A stretch of 64,000 nucleotides of DNA from Rummeliibacillus sp044763875. GTDB lineage: Bacteria; Bacillota; Bacilli; Bacillales_A; Planococcaceae. The stretch is taken from NCBI RefSeq assembly GCF_044763875.1, contig NZ_JBIWGZ010000011.1, forward strand, positions 1 through 64,000. The letters run 5' to 3'. Each line of letters begins with the position of its first letter. Positions within the stretch are counted from its first letter, which is position 1. The notes beneath the pieces were generated by a model, which saw nothing but the letters and a program-made list of their open reading frames with translations, was not told the DNA's origin and did no database searches. Positions 53,128-62,277 of this stretch are shown in pieces. Both the position numbers and the translations under genes were made by a program.

Positions 53128-53796
53128 ATGCTGTATATAACCTTTAAGCTGTTAGCAGGATTTATCATTTTATTTATCATTATTTCTTTTGTAGGTCGGA
53201 AAATTATCAATCAAATTACACCTTTTACGTTTATAGGTTCCATTGTTATTGGAGAGTTTTTAGGAACTGCTGTATATGAAGAACATGTTCGTATATTAGA
53301 AATTATTTATACGATTAGCTTTTGGGGGCTACTACTCTTTATAGTCGAATATCTAGATAGAAAGTTTTTACCCTTTCGGAGGCTTTTTCAAGGGGAACCA
53401 AGCGCTCTCATTAAAAACGGAATAATTGATCGTGAAGAATTAAAAAAATGCCGTATGAATATAAATCAATTACAAAGCTTACTTAGGCAAAATGGGACTT
53501 TTTCCGCTCGAGAAGTGGCCTACTGTTTTTTGGAGTCAAATGGTTCACTTAGTATTTTAAAGAAACCAAAGTATCAGCAGACAATAATAGAAGACTTCAA
53601 CCTTCCTGAAAAACCCGTTTACGTCCCTGTTACGCTTATTAGTGATGGTAAAGTATTAAAAAATGAATTAAAGAATATTGGTTTTGATGAAACTTGGTTA
53701 AAAAAACAATTAGCAATGCATAACATTTCGAAATATACTGATGTCTTTTTAGCTGAATGGCTAGAAGGTGAAGGGATTTTTATACAAAAGTGTTGA
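53128..53796 (+). CDS. DUF421 membrane protein (YetF-like)
   Basis: A 222-residue protein with three N-terminal membrane helices (about 5-75) and a cytoplasmic DUF421/YetF domain with GEPSALIKNGIIDREELKKCRM and LRQNGTFSAREVAYCFLESNGSLSILKK (residues about 88-150). Several B. subtilis paralogues exist, some sporulation-expressed. The biochemical role is unknown. Ribosome site AAGGAG is rather far (14 bp) from the ATG. Confidence 0.88.
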   Translation: MLYITFKLLAGFIILFIIISFVGRKIINQITPFTFIGSIVIGEFLGTAVYEEHVRILEIIYTISFWGLLLFIVEYLDRKFLPFRRLFQGEPSALIKNGIIDREELKKCRMNINQLQSLLRQNGTFSAREVAYCFLESNGSLSILKKPKYQQTIIEDFNLPEKPVYVPVTLISDGKVLKNELKNIGFDETWLKKQLAMHNISKYTDVFLAEWLEGEGIFIQKC

Positions 53797-53923
53797 TTAT
53801 ACCTAATAAATTGTTGCTGTTTTGTTATTTATTCGATCTAACGTATTATGCTAATAATCGATAGGACTACATATTATTTTCACCTTTGGACATACTTAAA
53901 GTATAAAGGAGGGATAATATCCT

Positions 53924-54175
53924 ATGTTAGATAACTGGCAAAAATGGACATCTTTTTTAGGGCAAAATGTAGCGCAAGCTGAGCATGCTGGCATGCCCAA
54001 TAAAGTAATCCAACAAGCTGCAGTGCAAATTGGAGAGTACTTGGCGCAAAATGTTGATCCAAAAAACGAACAAGAACGTGTACTTTCTGATATGTGGGGC
54101 GTTGCATCAGAAAGCGAAAAAGAAGCATTAGCAAATTGCGTACTTAAACTCGTGCAAAATAAGAATCTACAGTAA
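53924..54175 (+). CDS. DUF3243 protein (YmfJ-like)
   Basis: An 83-residue soluble helical protein: MLDNWQKWTSFLGQNVAQAE, NKVIQQAAVQIGEYLAQNVDP, then SDMWGVASESEKEALANCVLKL. These are the marks of DUF3243. Function unknown. ATG after AAAGGAGGGATAATATCCT. Monocistronic with its own terminator. Confidence 0.9.
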   Translation: MLDNWQKWTSFLGQNVAQAEHAGMPNKVIQQAAVQIGEYLAQNVDPKNEQERVLSDMWGVASESEKEALANCVLKLVQNKNLQ

Positions 54176-54186
54176 ACTATATACTC

Positions 54187-54230
54187 CCCTCCCATTGTCA
54201 GATACATGCTAACAATAGGAGGGATTTTTA
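54187..54230 (+). terminator. terminator after DUF3243 gene
   Basis: CCCTCCCATTGT pairs with ACAATAGGAGGG around a 12-base loop, then TTTTT. Confidence 0.85.
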
Positions 54231-54338
54231 ATGTGCAAATAACTTAAAACCTTATTTTAAAAGATTTTTCTATTTTTGAATGATATTCATTTTTTTGTTA
54301 AGAATAGTAACAGTAAATCCTAACAGAGGTGAATAAGC

Positions 54339-54767
54339 ATGATACAATTCGAATCACGAATTGAAGGTAAAAAAACGGAATTTGGCTATATTCGAGATAT
54401 TTTCGAACCTTTCAGCTGTAATTTCTGCTCTAACTTTGAATACCATGAAGGGATGTTTGATTCGATTCTTTATCGAGAAGACGGAGAAACCATTTACCTT
54501 CGGATGCCTTTTAGGGTTATAGAAGGTGAGTTAGATCACTACTCTGCTTATATTCAGTTTGGAAAACCTTATGTAATCAAGCATGTAGTAAATCTTGGCT
54601 TAGACTATGATGAAAACTCATTATTAACTGCTACAGGTGGATTTAGTCAATTTCAAGATCCTTTGGATAGGGATGGTGAAATTAACGATAAAAGTAGATG
54701 GGTAAAAGCTGGTAAAGAGAAAATTAATCAAATGCTAAATTCGTTTGAGGATGAATTAGTTTCGTGA
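54339..54767 (+). CDS. YugN-like family protein
   Basis: A 142-residue soluble protein. The middle region (FDSILYREDGETIYLRMPFR, then VIEGELDHYSAYIQFGKPYV) resembles B. subtilis YugN, a small family of unknown function. Two cysteines lie in SCNFCSNFEYHEG near residue 28. ATG after AACAGAGGTGAATAAGC. Monocistronic. Confidence 0.7.
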   Translation: MIQFESRIEGKKTEFGYIRDIFEPFSCNFCSNFEYHEGMFDSILYREDGETIYLRMPFRVIEGELDHYSAYIQFGKPYVIKHVVNLGLDYDENSLLTATGGFSQFQDPLDRDGEINDKSRWVKAGKEKINQMLNSFEDELVS

Positions 54768-54868
54768 AAAAATTGAAGCAAATTAACATATCTAACCTGA
54801 AATAATTTCTTCTTTAATGCATTCCCTTCCCTTGATATATATTTATGTACAGGTACCCTACTAAATTG

Positions 54869-54900
54869 AAAAGGGAGAAGGATAATTCCTTCCCCTTTTT
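54869..54900 (+). terminator. convergent terminator
   Basis: AAAAGGGAGAAGGA pairs with TCCTTCCCCTTTT around TAAT, and T-runs flank it. Confidence 0.8.
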
Positions 54901-54907
54901 GAATCCA

Positions 54908-55084
54908 TTAGCGACGATGCTCGACTAAATCAATTGTACCTAATACAATATGAGCTAATCCAAAGCCAATAATCGAGCCTCTAATCCACGGCGTAATGCT
55001 TTTATTATTCCGTAATACCACTCCTGTGGTTGTTACAGCTGTTCCGAGAACTGCGGGGATTAACCCTTCTCGTGCGTTGTTCAT
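54908..55084 (-). CDS. small membrane protein (58 aa)
   Basis: Begins MNNAREGLIPAVLGTAVTTT and has two hydrophobic stretches (about 7-23 and 36-52, GSIIGFGLAHIVLGTIDLV). ATG after GAGAGGAGTGTTTTT. Family not recognised; it looks like the small asparagine-initiated membrane proteins common in Bacillales. Probably co-located with, not co-transcribed with, the DUF378 gene upstream (74-bp gap). Confidence 0.7.
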   Translation of the reverse strand: MNNAREGLIPAVLGTAVTTTGVVLRNNKSITPWIRGSIIGFGLAHIVLGTIDLVEHRR

Positions 55085-55158
55085 AAAAACACTCCTCTCG
55101 TTTGTTGGCTAAGATTCTTTTGCATTAAAATTCGCATAGCTATTGGAATAAAATCGGC

Positions 55159-55479
55159 TTAATCTTTCTTCTTTTTCTTTTTATCTTTTTTAACATCTGT
55201 AAAATCGGCTTCCTCACCAAATTCAGTAGACAAATCAGGATTTCTTCTGAATTCACGGTTTGTATCATACTCTTCATCTTCATCTTCTAGAGGGACAAAC
55301 AAAAGGGCTATACAAGCTAATCCACTTATACCCACAAGACCATAAATAACTCTAGATATAAATGCAGTTTCCCCTCCAAATATTGCTGATATTAAGTCAA
55401 ATCTGAAAAATCCAATCAGCCCCCAGTTAATAGCACCAATAATAACCAGAGTTAAAGCAATACGATTTAGTACTGTCAT
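55159..55479 (-). CDS. DUF378 membrane protein (YuzA-like)
   Basis: A 106-residue protein. The DUF378 block with two helices shows IALTLVIIGAINWGLIGFF and VIYGLVGISGLACIALLFV (residues about 5-65), followed by a long acidic then poly-Lys tail (ending KKDKKKKKKD) not usual for the family. Function unknown. Start at ATG 55479 after GGGAGGTGTACTTC; an ATG at 55488 sits inside that site. Confidence 0.88.
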   Translation of the reverse strand: MTVLNRIALTLVIIGAINWGLIGFFRFDLISAIFGGETAFISRVIYGLVGISGLACIALLFVPLEDEDEEYDTNREFRRNPDLSTEFGEEADFTDVKKDKKKKKKD

Positions 55480-55499
55480 GAAGTACACCTCCCTTATTT

Positions 55500-55812
55500 A
55501 GTTGCTAAGATTCCCTCTTATCTTTTGCATTTAAAGAATTTTAATACTAAGTGAAGGAATACGCTTATAAATATAATTTGCGTTATCCACTATTGTGTTA
55601 AATACCGGAACAATCATTTAATGTTTCTACCCAACACATTGGCCTGAATTAAAAAAGTGTAATAACCCATACTTTTCGTAAATACAGACAACATTAAATA
55701 CGTATACTTACTTTACAAAAGAAGCAAAAAAAGAAACCTCCTATCAATTCAATGAATTGATGGAAGATCTCCGTAATTAACGATATGGTTGACCAACAGA
55801 TGAATATTTCTC
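55500..55812. other. intergenic stretch, nothing recognised
   Basis: AT-rich DNA with CTCCTATCAATTCAATGAATTGATGGAAG (positions about 55739-55766) holding a short palindrome TCAATTCAATGAATTGA, possibly a weak terminator of the chemoreceptor gene. No supported gene. Confidence 0.4.
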
Positions 55813-56877
55813 TTAAACTTTATCTAATGAAAAAAGTTTTTCATCATTTTTTAGCTCTATAAGATTTTTTGCTTCTTGAACTAAATTTTGCATTGTATTT
55901 AATTCATCATCGCTAATTTCAACTAGCTCTTCAAACATTTCAGCTGATTCTCGAGAAATGAAAGCAATCTCTTTAATTGCTGCCATAATTTGCTGAGAAC
56001 CTGAAGATAGTTCTTCTGTAAATGCAGATGAATTAGCATTATTTTCAGCAATAATTTTTGTAGCATCTACAATCTTTTCGAACATCGTTCCAATTTCTAA
56101 AATTGTAGTATTCGTTTGTGCAAATTCTTCTGTTCCTTGCTCCATTGATTTTACCACTCTGTCCGTCTCTTCTTGAATATTTTTTACAATATTCGATACT
56201 TCAGAAGATGACTGACGTGATTGTTCAGCTAATTTACGAACTTCATCAGCAACTACGGCAAACCCTTTACCGTGTTCACCTGCACGAGCTGCTTCGATAG
56301 CTGCGTTCAATGCTAATAAATTTATTTGCTCTGAAATCCCCGTAATTACTTTAACAATCTTACCAATTTCGTGCGATTTTTCTCCAAGTATATTGATTGC
56401 ACCAAATGTTGTATTAATCGTTTGATTAAATTGCTCCATTTCCACCATCGAATCTTTTAGCTTTTCGTTACCTTCTTGCGTCAATTCTAACGTAGTATTC
56501 GATTGTTCTGAAATTTGGTTTGATCTTATAGATAGTTCTTCAATAGCCTCTGTCATGTCTTGGATAGAAGTAGAACTCTCTTCAGTAGCTATTAATTGCT
56601 TTTTTAATCCTTTACCAACCTCATCTATTGCGGCCCTTACAATATCAGCCTTCTCAGCTGCGTATTCCCCATGTTCAGTAAGTTTTTCACCTTTTTCATT
56701 CACATTTTCTGCAAATAACTGAAATTGCTCTCTTACTTGACCTGCTGATGGTTCCTTCACTTCTTTTGTAACGTCATTATTTATATGAGAATGACGTTTA
56801 AGCGTAAAATATTGGTAAGCAAAATACAAAGATGTACATAATAAAACGACAATAATTCCTAGCATGATAGCTTCCAT
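55813..56877 (-). CDS. methyl-accepting chemotaxis-like protein without sensor domain
   Basis: A 354-residue protein with one N-terminal helix (about 4-22) and then directly a cytoplasmic signalling coiled coil; no periplasmic sensor and no HAMP domain. The hairpin tip is GFAVVADEVRKLAEQSRQSS near residue 205, which contacts CheA and CheW. The stimulus must be internal or come from a partner. Last gene of a three-gene set behind a c-di-GMP riboswitch, so its level should follow c-di-GMP, linking it to motility control. ATG after AGGAGATTTTTTTTTTC. Confidence 0.85.
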   Translation of the reverse strand: MEAIMLGIIVVLLCTSLYFAYQYFTLKRHSHINNDVTKEVKEPSAGQVREQFQLFAENVNEKGEKLTEHGEYAAEKADIVRAAIDEVGKGLKKQLIATEESSTSIQDMTEAIEELSIRSNQISEQSNTTLELTQEGNEKLKDSMVEMEQFNQTINTTFGAINILGEKSHEIGKIVKVITGISEQINLLALNAAIEAARAGEHGKGFAVVADEVRKLAEQSRQSSSEVSNIVKNIQEETDRVVKSMEQGTEEFAQTNTTILEIGTMFEKIVDATKIIAENNANSSAFTEELSSGSQQIMAAIKEIAFISRESAEMFEELVEISDDELNTMQNLVQEAKNLIELKNDEKLFSLDKV

Positions 56878-56922
56878 GAAAAAAAAAATCTCCTATTCTA
56901 CTAACGTATTAATGATGAAATT

Positions 56923-57636
56923 TTATAGCTGTTTTACAATGATGTAAATTCCATCTGCTACAGTCGATGGAATATTGCATAGCTTCTCATTGTTTTCATA
57001 TTTATGAACAATAAAGTTTCCTTCTACGTCTACATATTTTGTCAAACCATGATACTTCTCCAGCAACCGCATTGACTTCGGATTTGTCGCTTCAGCTAAC
57101 ATAAGTCTTAAGCCTTCTTCTGTTGCTTTTTTAGTTAATATATCGCCTAACCTTTGTACAATGTCATGACGATTATACTCAGCAATTACACCTAATAAAA
57201 ATACATGTAATACTTCTCCATCTTCCATATCTTTTCCATAACGTTTTTTATAATCTTCTAGGAAACGTATATCGATATCCTCTAATACCCGCATTACTAT
57301 ATTCATGTCAGCAAACGTGCCACCAAAAATATCGCCTTCGATAATTTCAAGGGCATTTGTATCCCCGACTAGTGCGCCTACAACATTTTGTTCTTTATCT
57401 AGCGCAACAACACAGTAGCCTTGGTCAGCATTTGTCTCGATATATTCCTTTGTAAATTGATAGAAATCTTCGTAAGGTAATTTTAATGCGTACCCGATTA
57501 TCGGTTCTTGCACCCATTTACCAGCAACATCTACTCCAATAAATGTTCTTGCTATACATGCTGCTGCCTTTTCAATTAAATCTGGTTGGTCCTTTGTAAG
57601 GATTTCATATGTATATAAATCTTCTGTTGTATGCAT
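56923..57636 (-). CDS. GNAT-like acetyltransferase protein
   Basis: A 237-residue soluble protein. CVVALDKEQNVVGALVGD (about 75-92) and IVQRLGDILTKKATEEGLRLMLAEATNPKSMRLLEKYHG (about 165-203) look like the beta-bulge and acetyl-CoA-adjacent helix of the GNAT fold. The canonical Q/RxxGxG/A loop is not clear, so activity is uncertain. Start ATG at 57636 after GGAGAGGAACATCACG. Middle gene of the riboswitch operon. No substrate can be named. Confidence 0.6.
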   Translation of the reverse strand: MHTTEDLYTYEILTKDQPDLIEKAAACIARTFIGVDVAGKWVQEPIIGYALKLPYEDFYQFTKEYIETNADQGYCVVALDKEQNVVGALVGDTNALEIIEGDIFGGTFADMNIVMRVLEDIDIRFLEDYKKRYGKDMEDGEVLHVFLLGVIAEYNRHDIVQRLGDILTKKATEEGLRLMLAEATNPKSMRLLEKYHGLTKYVDVEGNFIVHKYENNEKLCNIPSTVADGIYIIVKQL

Positions 57637-57676
57637 CGTGATGTTCCTCTCCAAAATAGATTCGATTAGTTAAAAA

Positions 57677-58051
57677 CTAGCGTAAAGTTGTTTCAGAAAC
57701 ATGATCAACTACTGTTCCTGGGAAATCAATTATTTCTAGAGCATTTCGAACTTGTACTTTAGAAATTTTAGATTTAGGATTTACGAGCACAATATCTTTA
57801 AAGCCAAGTGAAACATAAAACAAGATAGTTTCCCCTAGCCCTGCTGAAACCTTTGAAGGAAGGGGTGATTGGTATGTTGCATCAACTACAAACGTATAAG
57901 TATTTTTTGGTACTTTTGCTACGGTTTCTTGTAAATCCTTTAAATATTCCTCTACAAGATCTGCTTTAATAAACCCTATTACCTGAACGTGCACTTCTTT
58001 CTTTGCTTCATAAATTGCCATTTTATATTTTGGCTTATCAACAACTAACAT
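57677..58051 (-). CDS. STAS/SpoIIAA-like small protein
   Basis: A 124-residue soluble alpha/beta protein: YKMAIYEAKKEVHVQVIGFI, TYTFVVDATYQSPLPSKV, FKDIVLVNPKSKISKVQVRN. The alternation suggests a SpoIIAA/STAS-like fold, but the match is weak and no phospho-Ser motif is clear. First gene behind the c-di-GMP riboswitch (ATG after AAAGGAGATTAAAG). Function unknown; it sits beside an acetyltransferase-like protein and a chemoreceptor-like protein. Confidence 0.6.
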   Translation of the reverse strand: MLVVDKPKYKMAIYEAKKEVHVQVIGFIKADLVEEYLKDLQETVAKVPKNTYTFVVDATYQSPLPSKVSAGLGETILFYVSLGFKDIVLVNPKSKISKVQVRNALEIIDFPGTVVDHVSETTLR

Positions 58052-58149
58052 CTTTAATCTCCTTTTCTATAACTATTTTTTAGATACTGTCTCTATATCC
58101 ATGACCTGACAATGTAAGCTGCCTTTCATTACAGCACTTCTTCTAAACG

Positions 58150-58182
58150 AAAAAACTACCCCAACAAAAAATTGGGGGTAGC
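58150..58182 (-). terminator. c-di-GMP riboswitch terminator
   Basis: Minus strand: CTACCCCCAA, loop TTTTTTG, TTGGGGTAG, TTTTTTC. It lies directly after the aptamer. Confidence 0.88.
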
Positions 58183-58203
58183 CAAATAACCACTTCTTAT
58201 CTT

Positions 58204-58276
58204 GGCAATCCGACTATCATTATCCAAGAGGATTTTAGACTCGTAGCTTTGCTCCTTACCTTTCAATAAGTTTGCC
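58204..58276 (-). promoter_or_regulatory. c-di-GMP-I (GEMM) riboswitch
   Basis: Minus strand reads GGCAAAC at the 5' end, a GAAA tetraloop (TTGAAAGG), GGAGCAAAGCTACGAGTCTAAA, a variable hairpin ATCCTCTTGGAT, then GATAGTCGGATTGCC closing the outer stem. These are the GEMM-I landmarks. A terminator follows. Controlled genes are the 58051-55813 set ending in the chemoreceptor-like protein. ON or OFF behaviour cannot be told by eye. Confidence 0.88.
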
Positions 58277-58734
58277 TTTTTTAAGAAAAATGATCGAAAT
58301 ATCACATTCATCTACCAATATAACAGTATAATTTACTTATTAACATTTTTCTACACTAGTACTTTTTTCGAAAGAATATCGGATTAATTCAAGGGATTTT
58401 CTGATAATAATTAGAAGGAAGTGGATAATAAAGTACCACTAGATGATTATACTCCGAGGAAGTTTCTACTCCTTCCCTAATTGCAGGAAAAGCAAATGAG
58501 AATGACAAAAGGAATGATTGTATCATTAGATTTATCTTAACCACCCCATGTTATGTTGACAATCTTATCCACATTAATCGTGCTTCTCTTGAACTCAATT
58601 CCCTTTAGGTTCCTATTGCTTGATTTACAAAATTAGAATACCTTGTCAGATTCCTAGACCCTAATTAGGTACTAATAGAACAGTTCTAATCATATTCTTG
58701 AAAAAGAAAACAGTTAGAAGGAGTGTAAAGTTAG
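58277..58734. other. intergenic stretch, nothing recognised
   Basis: AT-rich DNA between the riboswitch and the sugar-dehydrogenase-like gene. It must hold promoters for both but none is convincing. No gene supported. Confidence 0.45.
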
Positions 58735-60165
58735 TTGAGAAAAGTTAAGGTTAGTTTACAGCCTATTGTAAGTAAGATAAATTTACCCACTGTTTTGAAA
58801 ACAGCAATACTTCCGGGTGACTCAATTGAAAGACTATTTATTGCTACTCAGGTAGGAGAAATCTTTTACATAGGAAATGGAGTTATAAATACTTTTTTAG
58901 ATATTCGCCCGCAAATCTTAAAACTAGGTACCTCTGAACAGGGTGTTTCGGGTAGAGGATATGATGAACGGGGATTGCTAGGACTAGCGTTTCATCCCCT
59001 GTTTTATTATAACGGTCTGTTTTATCTTCATTATTCAGTATCTGGAACACAAGGTCCGGGTGCTCTTCCTAAACCTTTTAAACATAACCCGTGTGATCCC
59101 ACAACTTTAAACTTAAAATGGATAAATAGAGAAACTCAATATGATCATATTGATACAGTTGAAGAATGGGTTGTACAACGAAAAAGTCAACCTCAAAAAC
59201 GACGGACATTACTTAACATAAGAAGACCATTTTTTAATCATAATGGTGTCAATAGCTTAAACTTTTCACCTGAAACAGGAAAACTTGTTTTAACAACCGG
59301 AGATGGTGGATCGGGCTATGATCCATTTAACTTAAGCCAGGATGATATGGAAATCGCCGGTAAAATCATTGAAATTGATGTAGTTAAAAATACATTTATC
59401 TATAATCCACCCGTAGTCACACGCTTTAATGAACTTCCCGCATCTATTCAGGAAACACTTACGGTACTTGCCAAAGGGGTACGCAATATACCAGGCATTT
59501 CATTTCAAAAGTTTTATAATCAGTATATTAAATATGTGGGGAATGTTGGACAGGATTTGGTAGAGTCAATTTTTTCATTTGTTCATTATAAACCAATACC
59601 GGTTACTCAGCTTATTCAAGCTTCTTTAAGAAACACCGAACCTGACCAAGATGGATTTATTAACTTTGGCTGGCGAGGGTGGGAAGGTGCTTTTCCTACT
59701 TCGATTATAAGGGGCTGCACTAACAATCCAACTTTGGAGGAGGAAACAATTGCTTATTACAATGAAGCGGTAAAAACTTCATTCAGGCGTCTTCAACCTT
59801 TAACTAGTTATTTTCATAAAGATCAAAGGCCCGATAAGTTTGGAGGAACTGCACTAACAGGAGTGCAAGCTTATATGGGGAATGAAATCCCCAATTTAAC
59901 GGGAAGTGTTGTGTTTACCGATCTTGCCAGGAATGAAGGATCGGAGCCTCCAGTTAGAGGGGTTTTAGCTTATACCAATGTAAGAGCAGATTGTAAACTA
60001 AATGATTTTAGTATTATTGAAACCGACTATGATTTTGGGTCTCAATCAGCTTATTATGTTACTTTGGGGACGAATCTGGATCAAACCAGACTATATTTAG
60101 GGGTTTATGGTTCTATGAAAGTGACTGATTTTAACCTAGGTACTATTTTTGAAATTGTTCCATAA
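58735..60165 (+). CDS. glucose/sorbosone dehydrogenase-like beta-propeller, no signal peptide
   Basis: A 476-residue protein of the PQQ-dependent soluble aldose dehydrogenase (YliI/HHIP-like) fold. Blades include RGLLGLAFHPLFYYNGLFYL near 80, PFFNHNGVNSLNFSPETGKL near 165 with the conserved His-Asn, and TTGDGGSGYDPFN near 190. DGFINFGWRGWEGAFPTS (about 305) and the C-terminal GSVVFTDLARNEGS follow. Relatives are usually exported, but this N-terminus (MRKVKVSLQPIVSKI) has no signal peptide. TTG start, 11 bp after AAGGAG. Enzymatic activity and cofactor are not certain; it could be a mother-cell or spore protein. Isolated gene. Confidence 0.75.
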   Translation: MRKVKVSLQPIVSKINLPTVLKTAILPGDSIERLFIATQVGEIFYIGNGVINTFLDIRPQILKLGTSEQGVSGRGYDERGLLGLAFHPLFYYNGLFYLHYSVSGTQGPGALPKPFKHNPCDPTTLNLKWINRETQYDHIDTVEEWVVQRKSQPQKRRTLLNIRRPFFNHNGVNSLNFSPETGKLVLTTGDGGSGYDPFNLSQDDMEIAGKIIEIDVVKNTFIYNPPVVTRFNELPASIQETLTVLAKGVRNIPGISFQKFYNQYIKYVGNVGQDLVESIFSFVHYKPIPVTQLIQASLRNTEPDQDGFINFGWRGWEGAFPTSIIRGCTNNPTLEEETIAYYNEAVKTSFRRLQPLTSYFHKDQRPDKFGGTALTGVQAYMGNEIPNLTGSVVFTDLARNEGSEPPVRGVLAYTNVRADCKLNDFSIIETDYDFGSQSAYYVTLGTNLDQTRLYLGVYGSMKVTDFNLGTIFEIVP

Positions 60166-60307
60166 TTCATCACTATAAGGTTCGTACGCTATCTTTTTCA
60201 ACTGATCCGGTAGTTTAATAGCAACTATAACCTTAGCATAATCGGGAGTTCAACTAAACTTCGCCTCTAGTCATCCATGAAGTTCAAAATATACGCAATT
60301 TAGTCAT

Positions 60308-60352
60308 AAAAAAACTGCACCCCCATAGATGTCTAACTAAAGGAGTGCAGTT
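60308..60352 (-). terminator. terminator after nupC-type gene
   Basis: AACTGCAC pairs with GTGCAGTT with an inner CC/GG; the minus strand continues TTTTTTTATG. Confidence 0.8.
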
Positions 60353-60388
60353 CAAACGATATTTCAACAACTGCTACTTTTTTTAAAA

Positions 60389-61570
60389 TTAAATAACCAA
60401 ACCAACAATTATAGCCGTTAAGATACTAACAAGTGTGGCTCCATACAACAACTTTAAGCCAAAACGAGCAACTACATCCCCTTGCTTTGCATTCAACGCT
60501 TTTACTGCTCCGGAAAGAATACCGATAGATGAAAAGTTTGCAAAGGATACAAGAAATACAGAAATAATGCCCAGTGTATGTGCACTGAAAGACTTAGATA
60601 CTTCTCCAAGGCTCATCATTGCAACAAATTCATTCGTTACTAATTTGGTTGCCATAATTCCTCCGGCAGAAATAGCATCTGCCCATGGTACGCCCATTAG
60701 GAAAGCTATTGGTGCAAAGATATATCCCAATATTTCTTGGAAAGATATACCGATAACCATTTCAAATAGTGAATTGATTAAATCCATTAATGCTACGAAA
60801 CCGATAAGCATAGCTCCAACAATAACGGCTACTTTAAATCCATCCATGATATATTCTCCAAGCATTTGAAAGAAAGTTTGCTTATGTTCATCTTCAATCG
60901 TTAAGATATCTTCGCTTTCTTCTACTGTATACGGATTAATGATTGAAACAATAATAAATCCACCAAACAAGTTCAGCACAATCGCTGTTACAACATATTT
61001 TGGTTCAATCATAGTCATATATGCTCCAACAACTGACATAGAAACTGTCGACATTGCTGATGCGCATAATGTATACATTCGCTGCGGAGTAATCTTATCT
61101 AATTGTTTTTTTACAGTAATGAATACTTCAGATTGACCTACCATTGCAGATGCAACAGCATTATATGATTCCAATTTCCCCATACCATTTACTTTACTTA
61201 AAAGTAAACCTATCCATTTCATGAAGAAAGGAAGAATTTTAAAATGCTGCAAGATCCCTATCAATGCAGATATAAAGACAATCGGTAATAATACATTTAG
61301 AAAGAAGGAATACTCTCCTTTATTCGCTAAACCACCAAAAACAAATGATACGCCCGCATTTGCGTTAGACAATAAATGATCAAATACATTTGTTATTCCT
61401 TTGATTAGAACATAACCAAACTTTGTATTTAGCAGCAATACTGCCAATAGAAATTGGATGATTAACATTATAATTATATTTTTATATTTTATTTCTTTCT
61501 TGTTTTTACTCATTAACAGAGCTAAACCAAAAACAAGTAGCAATCCACAAAAGGATATTAAGTATCTCAT
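60389..61570 (-). CDS. nupC: concentrative nucleoside transporter (NupC family)
   Basis: A 393-residue CNT-family symporter importing nucleosides with H+ or Na+. About nine to ten helices plus re-entrant loops; family blocks GQSEVFITVKKQL (about 145), SVVGAYMTMIEPKYVVTA (about 185), GIMATKLVTNEFVAM (about 300) and SFANFSSIGILSGAVKALN (about 345). Length equals B. subtilis NupC (393). Start ATG 61570 after GGAGGAACTT. No purine riboswitch upstream, unlike nupG-type genes, so a pyrimidine nucleoside preference is plausible but unproven. Confidence 0.88.
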   Translation of the reverse strand: MRYLISFCGLLLVFGLALLMSKNKKEIKYKNIIIMLIIQFLLAVLLLNTKFGYVLIKGITNVFDHLLSNANAGVSFVFGGLANKGEYSFFLNVLLPIVFISALIGILQHFKILPFFMKWIGLLLSKVNGMGKLESYNAVASAMVGQSEVFITVKKQLDKITPQRMYTLCASAMSTVSMSVVGAYMTMIEPKYVVTAIVLNLFGGFIIVSIINPYTVEESEDILTIEDEHKQTFFQMLGEYIMDGFKVAVIVGAMLIGFVALMDLINSLFEMVIGISFQEILGYIFAPIAFLMGVPWADAISAGGIMATKLVTNEFVAMMSLGEVSKSFSAHTLGIISVFLVSFANFSSIGILSGAVKALNAKQGDVVARFGLKLLYGATLVSILTAIIVGLVI

Positions 61571-61779
61571 AAGTTCCTCCATAAATATATTTGATAATTT
61601 TTGGGCGTTTGATAACCAAAACTACAAAGCCATTCTTTTGTTCATTATGTTCCAATAACGAAACTTGAAGAACAGCCATAGATATCTTCACTAGAAAATA
61701 AGTAGTCAGACGTCAGACAAACAATCTCACTATAACAGTTTTTTTACTAGCAATTCAATAGGTAATAGAAAAAAAATAT

Positions 61780-62190
61780 GCTAGAAGGCATACGAGTACG
61801 ATAAATACAGTATGCCCTATTTTGCACAACTAAAACTTAAAGACATTTCCAGAAAGCAATATCAAGATACTCTAAACGTTTTAAAAGACATATTCTGATA
61901 GTACAAGGGAAGGAATACATCGAACTCGGAGGATGATTTAAAGCATTAGAATTAGAGATTATCAGGAAGGCCTCCATCGAGTTTGCCTATCCTAAAAAAG
62001 ATAAAAAAACATTGAAAAGCTGGAGGAAGAAGAAGTCCCTAAGTATTTGGAAAAGGAGGAACTTGCACTGTTTTTAAAAACCGCTAAGAGATAATCAAAT
62101 CACCCAGAATGTCTTTCTCTACGTGACAAAAGAAATGAAAAAAGAAGCTTCCCAAAAGTTTGCACAACTAATGAGAAGCTTCGATTATAA
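61780..62190 (+). pseudogene. degraded tyrosine integrase beside groEL
   Basis: Pieces of one phage-type integrase in the right order but different frames. (1) EYDKYSMPYFAQLKLKDISR and following QYQDTLNVLKD (61792-61895), the core-binding domain, then a stop and a deletion. (2) ALELEIIRK, PKKDKKT, and, after a frame slip, IEKLEEEEVPKYLEKEEL with ALFLKTAKR (about 61943-62093), then a stop. (3) NVFLYVTKEMKKEASQKFAQ (62107-62166), the C-terminal end with the active-site Tyr context. The central catalytic part is missing. It marks an old integration event at the groEL 3' side. Confidence 0.8.
62137..62182 (-). terminator. groEL terminator inside the integrase remnant
   Basis: Minus strand: GAAGCTTC (62175-62182), 23-base loop, GAAGCTTC (62144-62151), then TTTTTTCATTTC. 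It lies within the coding remains of the integrase C-terminus. Confidence 0.7.
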
Positions 62191-62277
62191 TCCTTTTATG
62201 TTAGCATTACACTTTCATCTTACATACAAACCCTAATATATCAAGGGTTCAGACACAGTAGTATTCGGACTAAAAGC

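Noticed and set aside
60389..61800. A purine riboswitch upstream of the nucleoside transporter
   Set aside because: None of the aptamer landmarks (GTTTCTACC, ACCGTAAAT) occurs in the leader.
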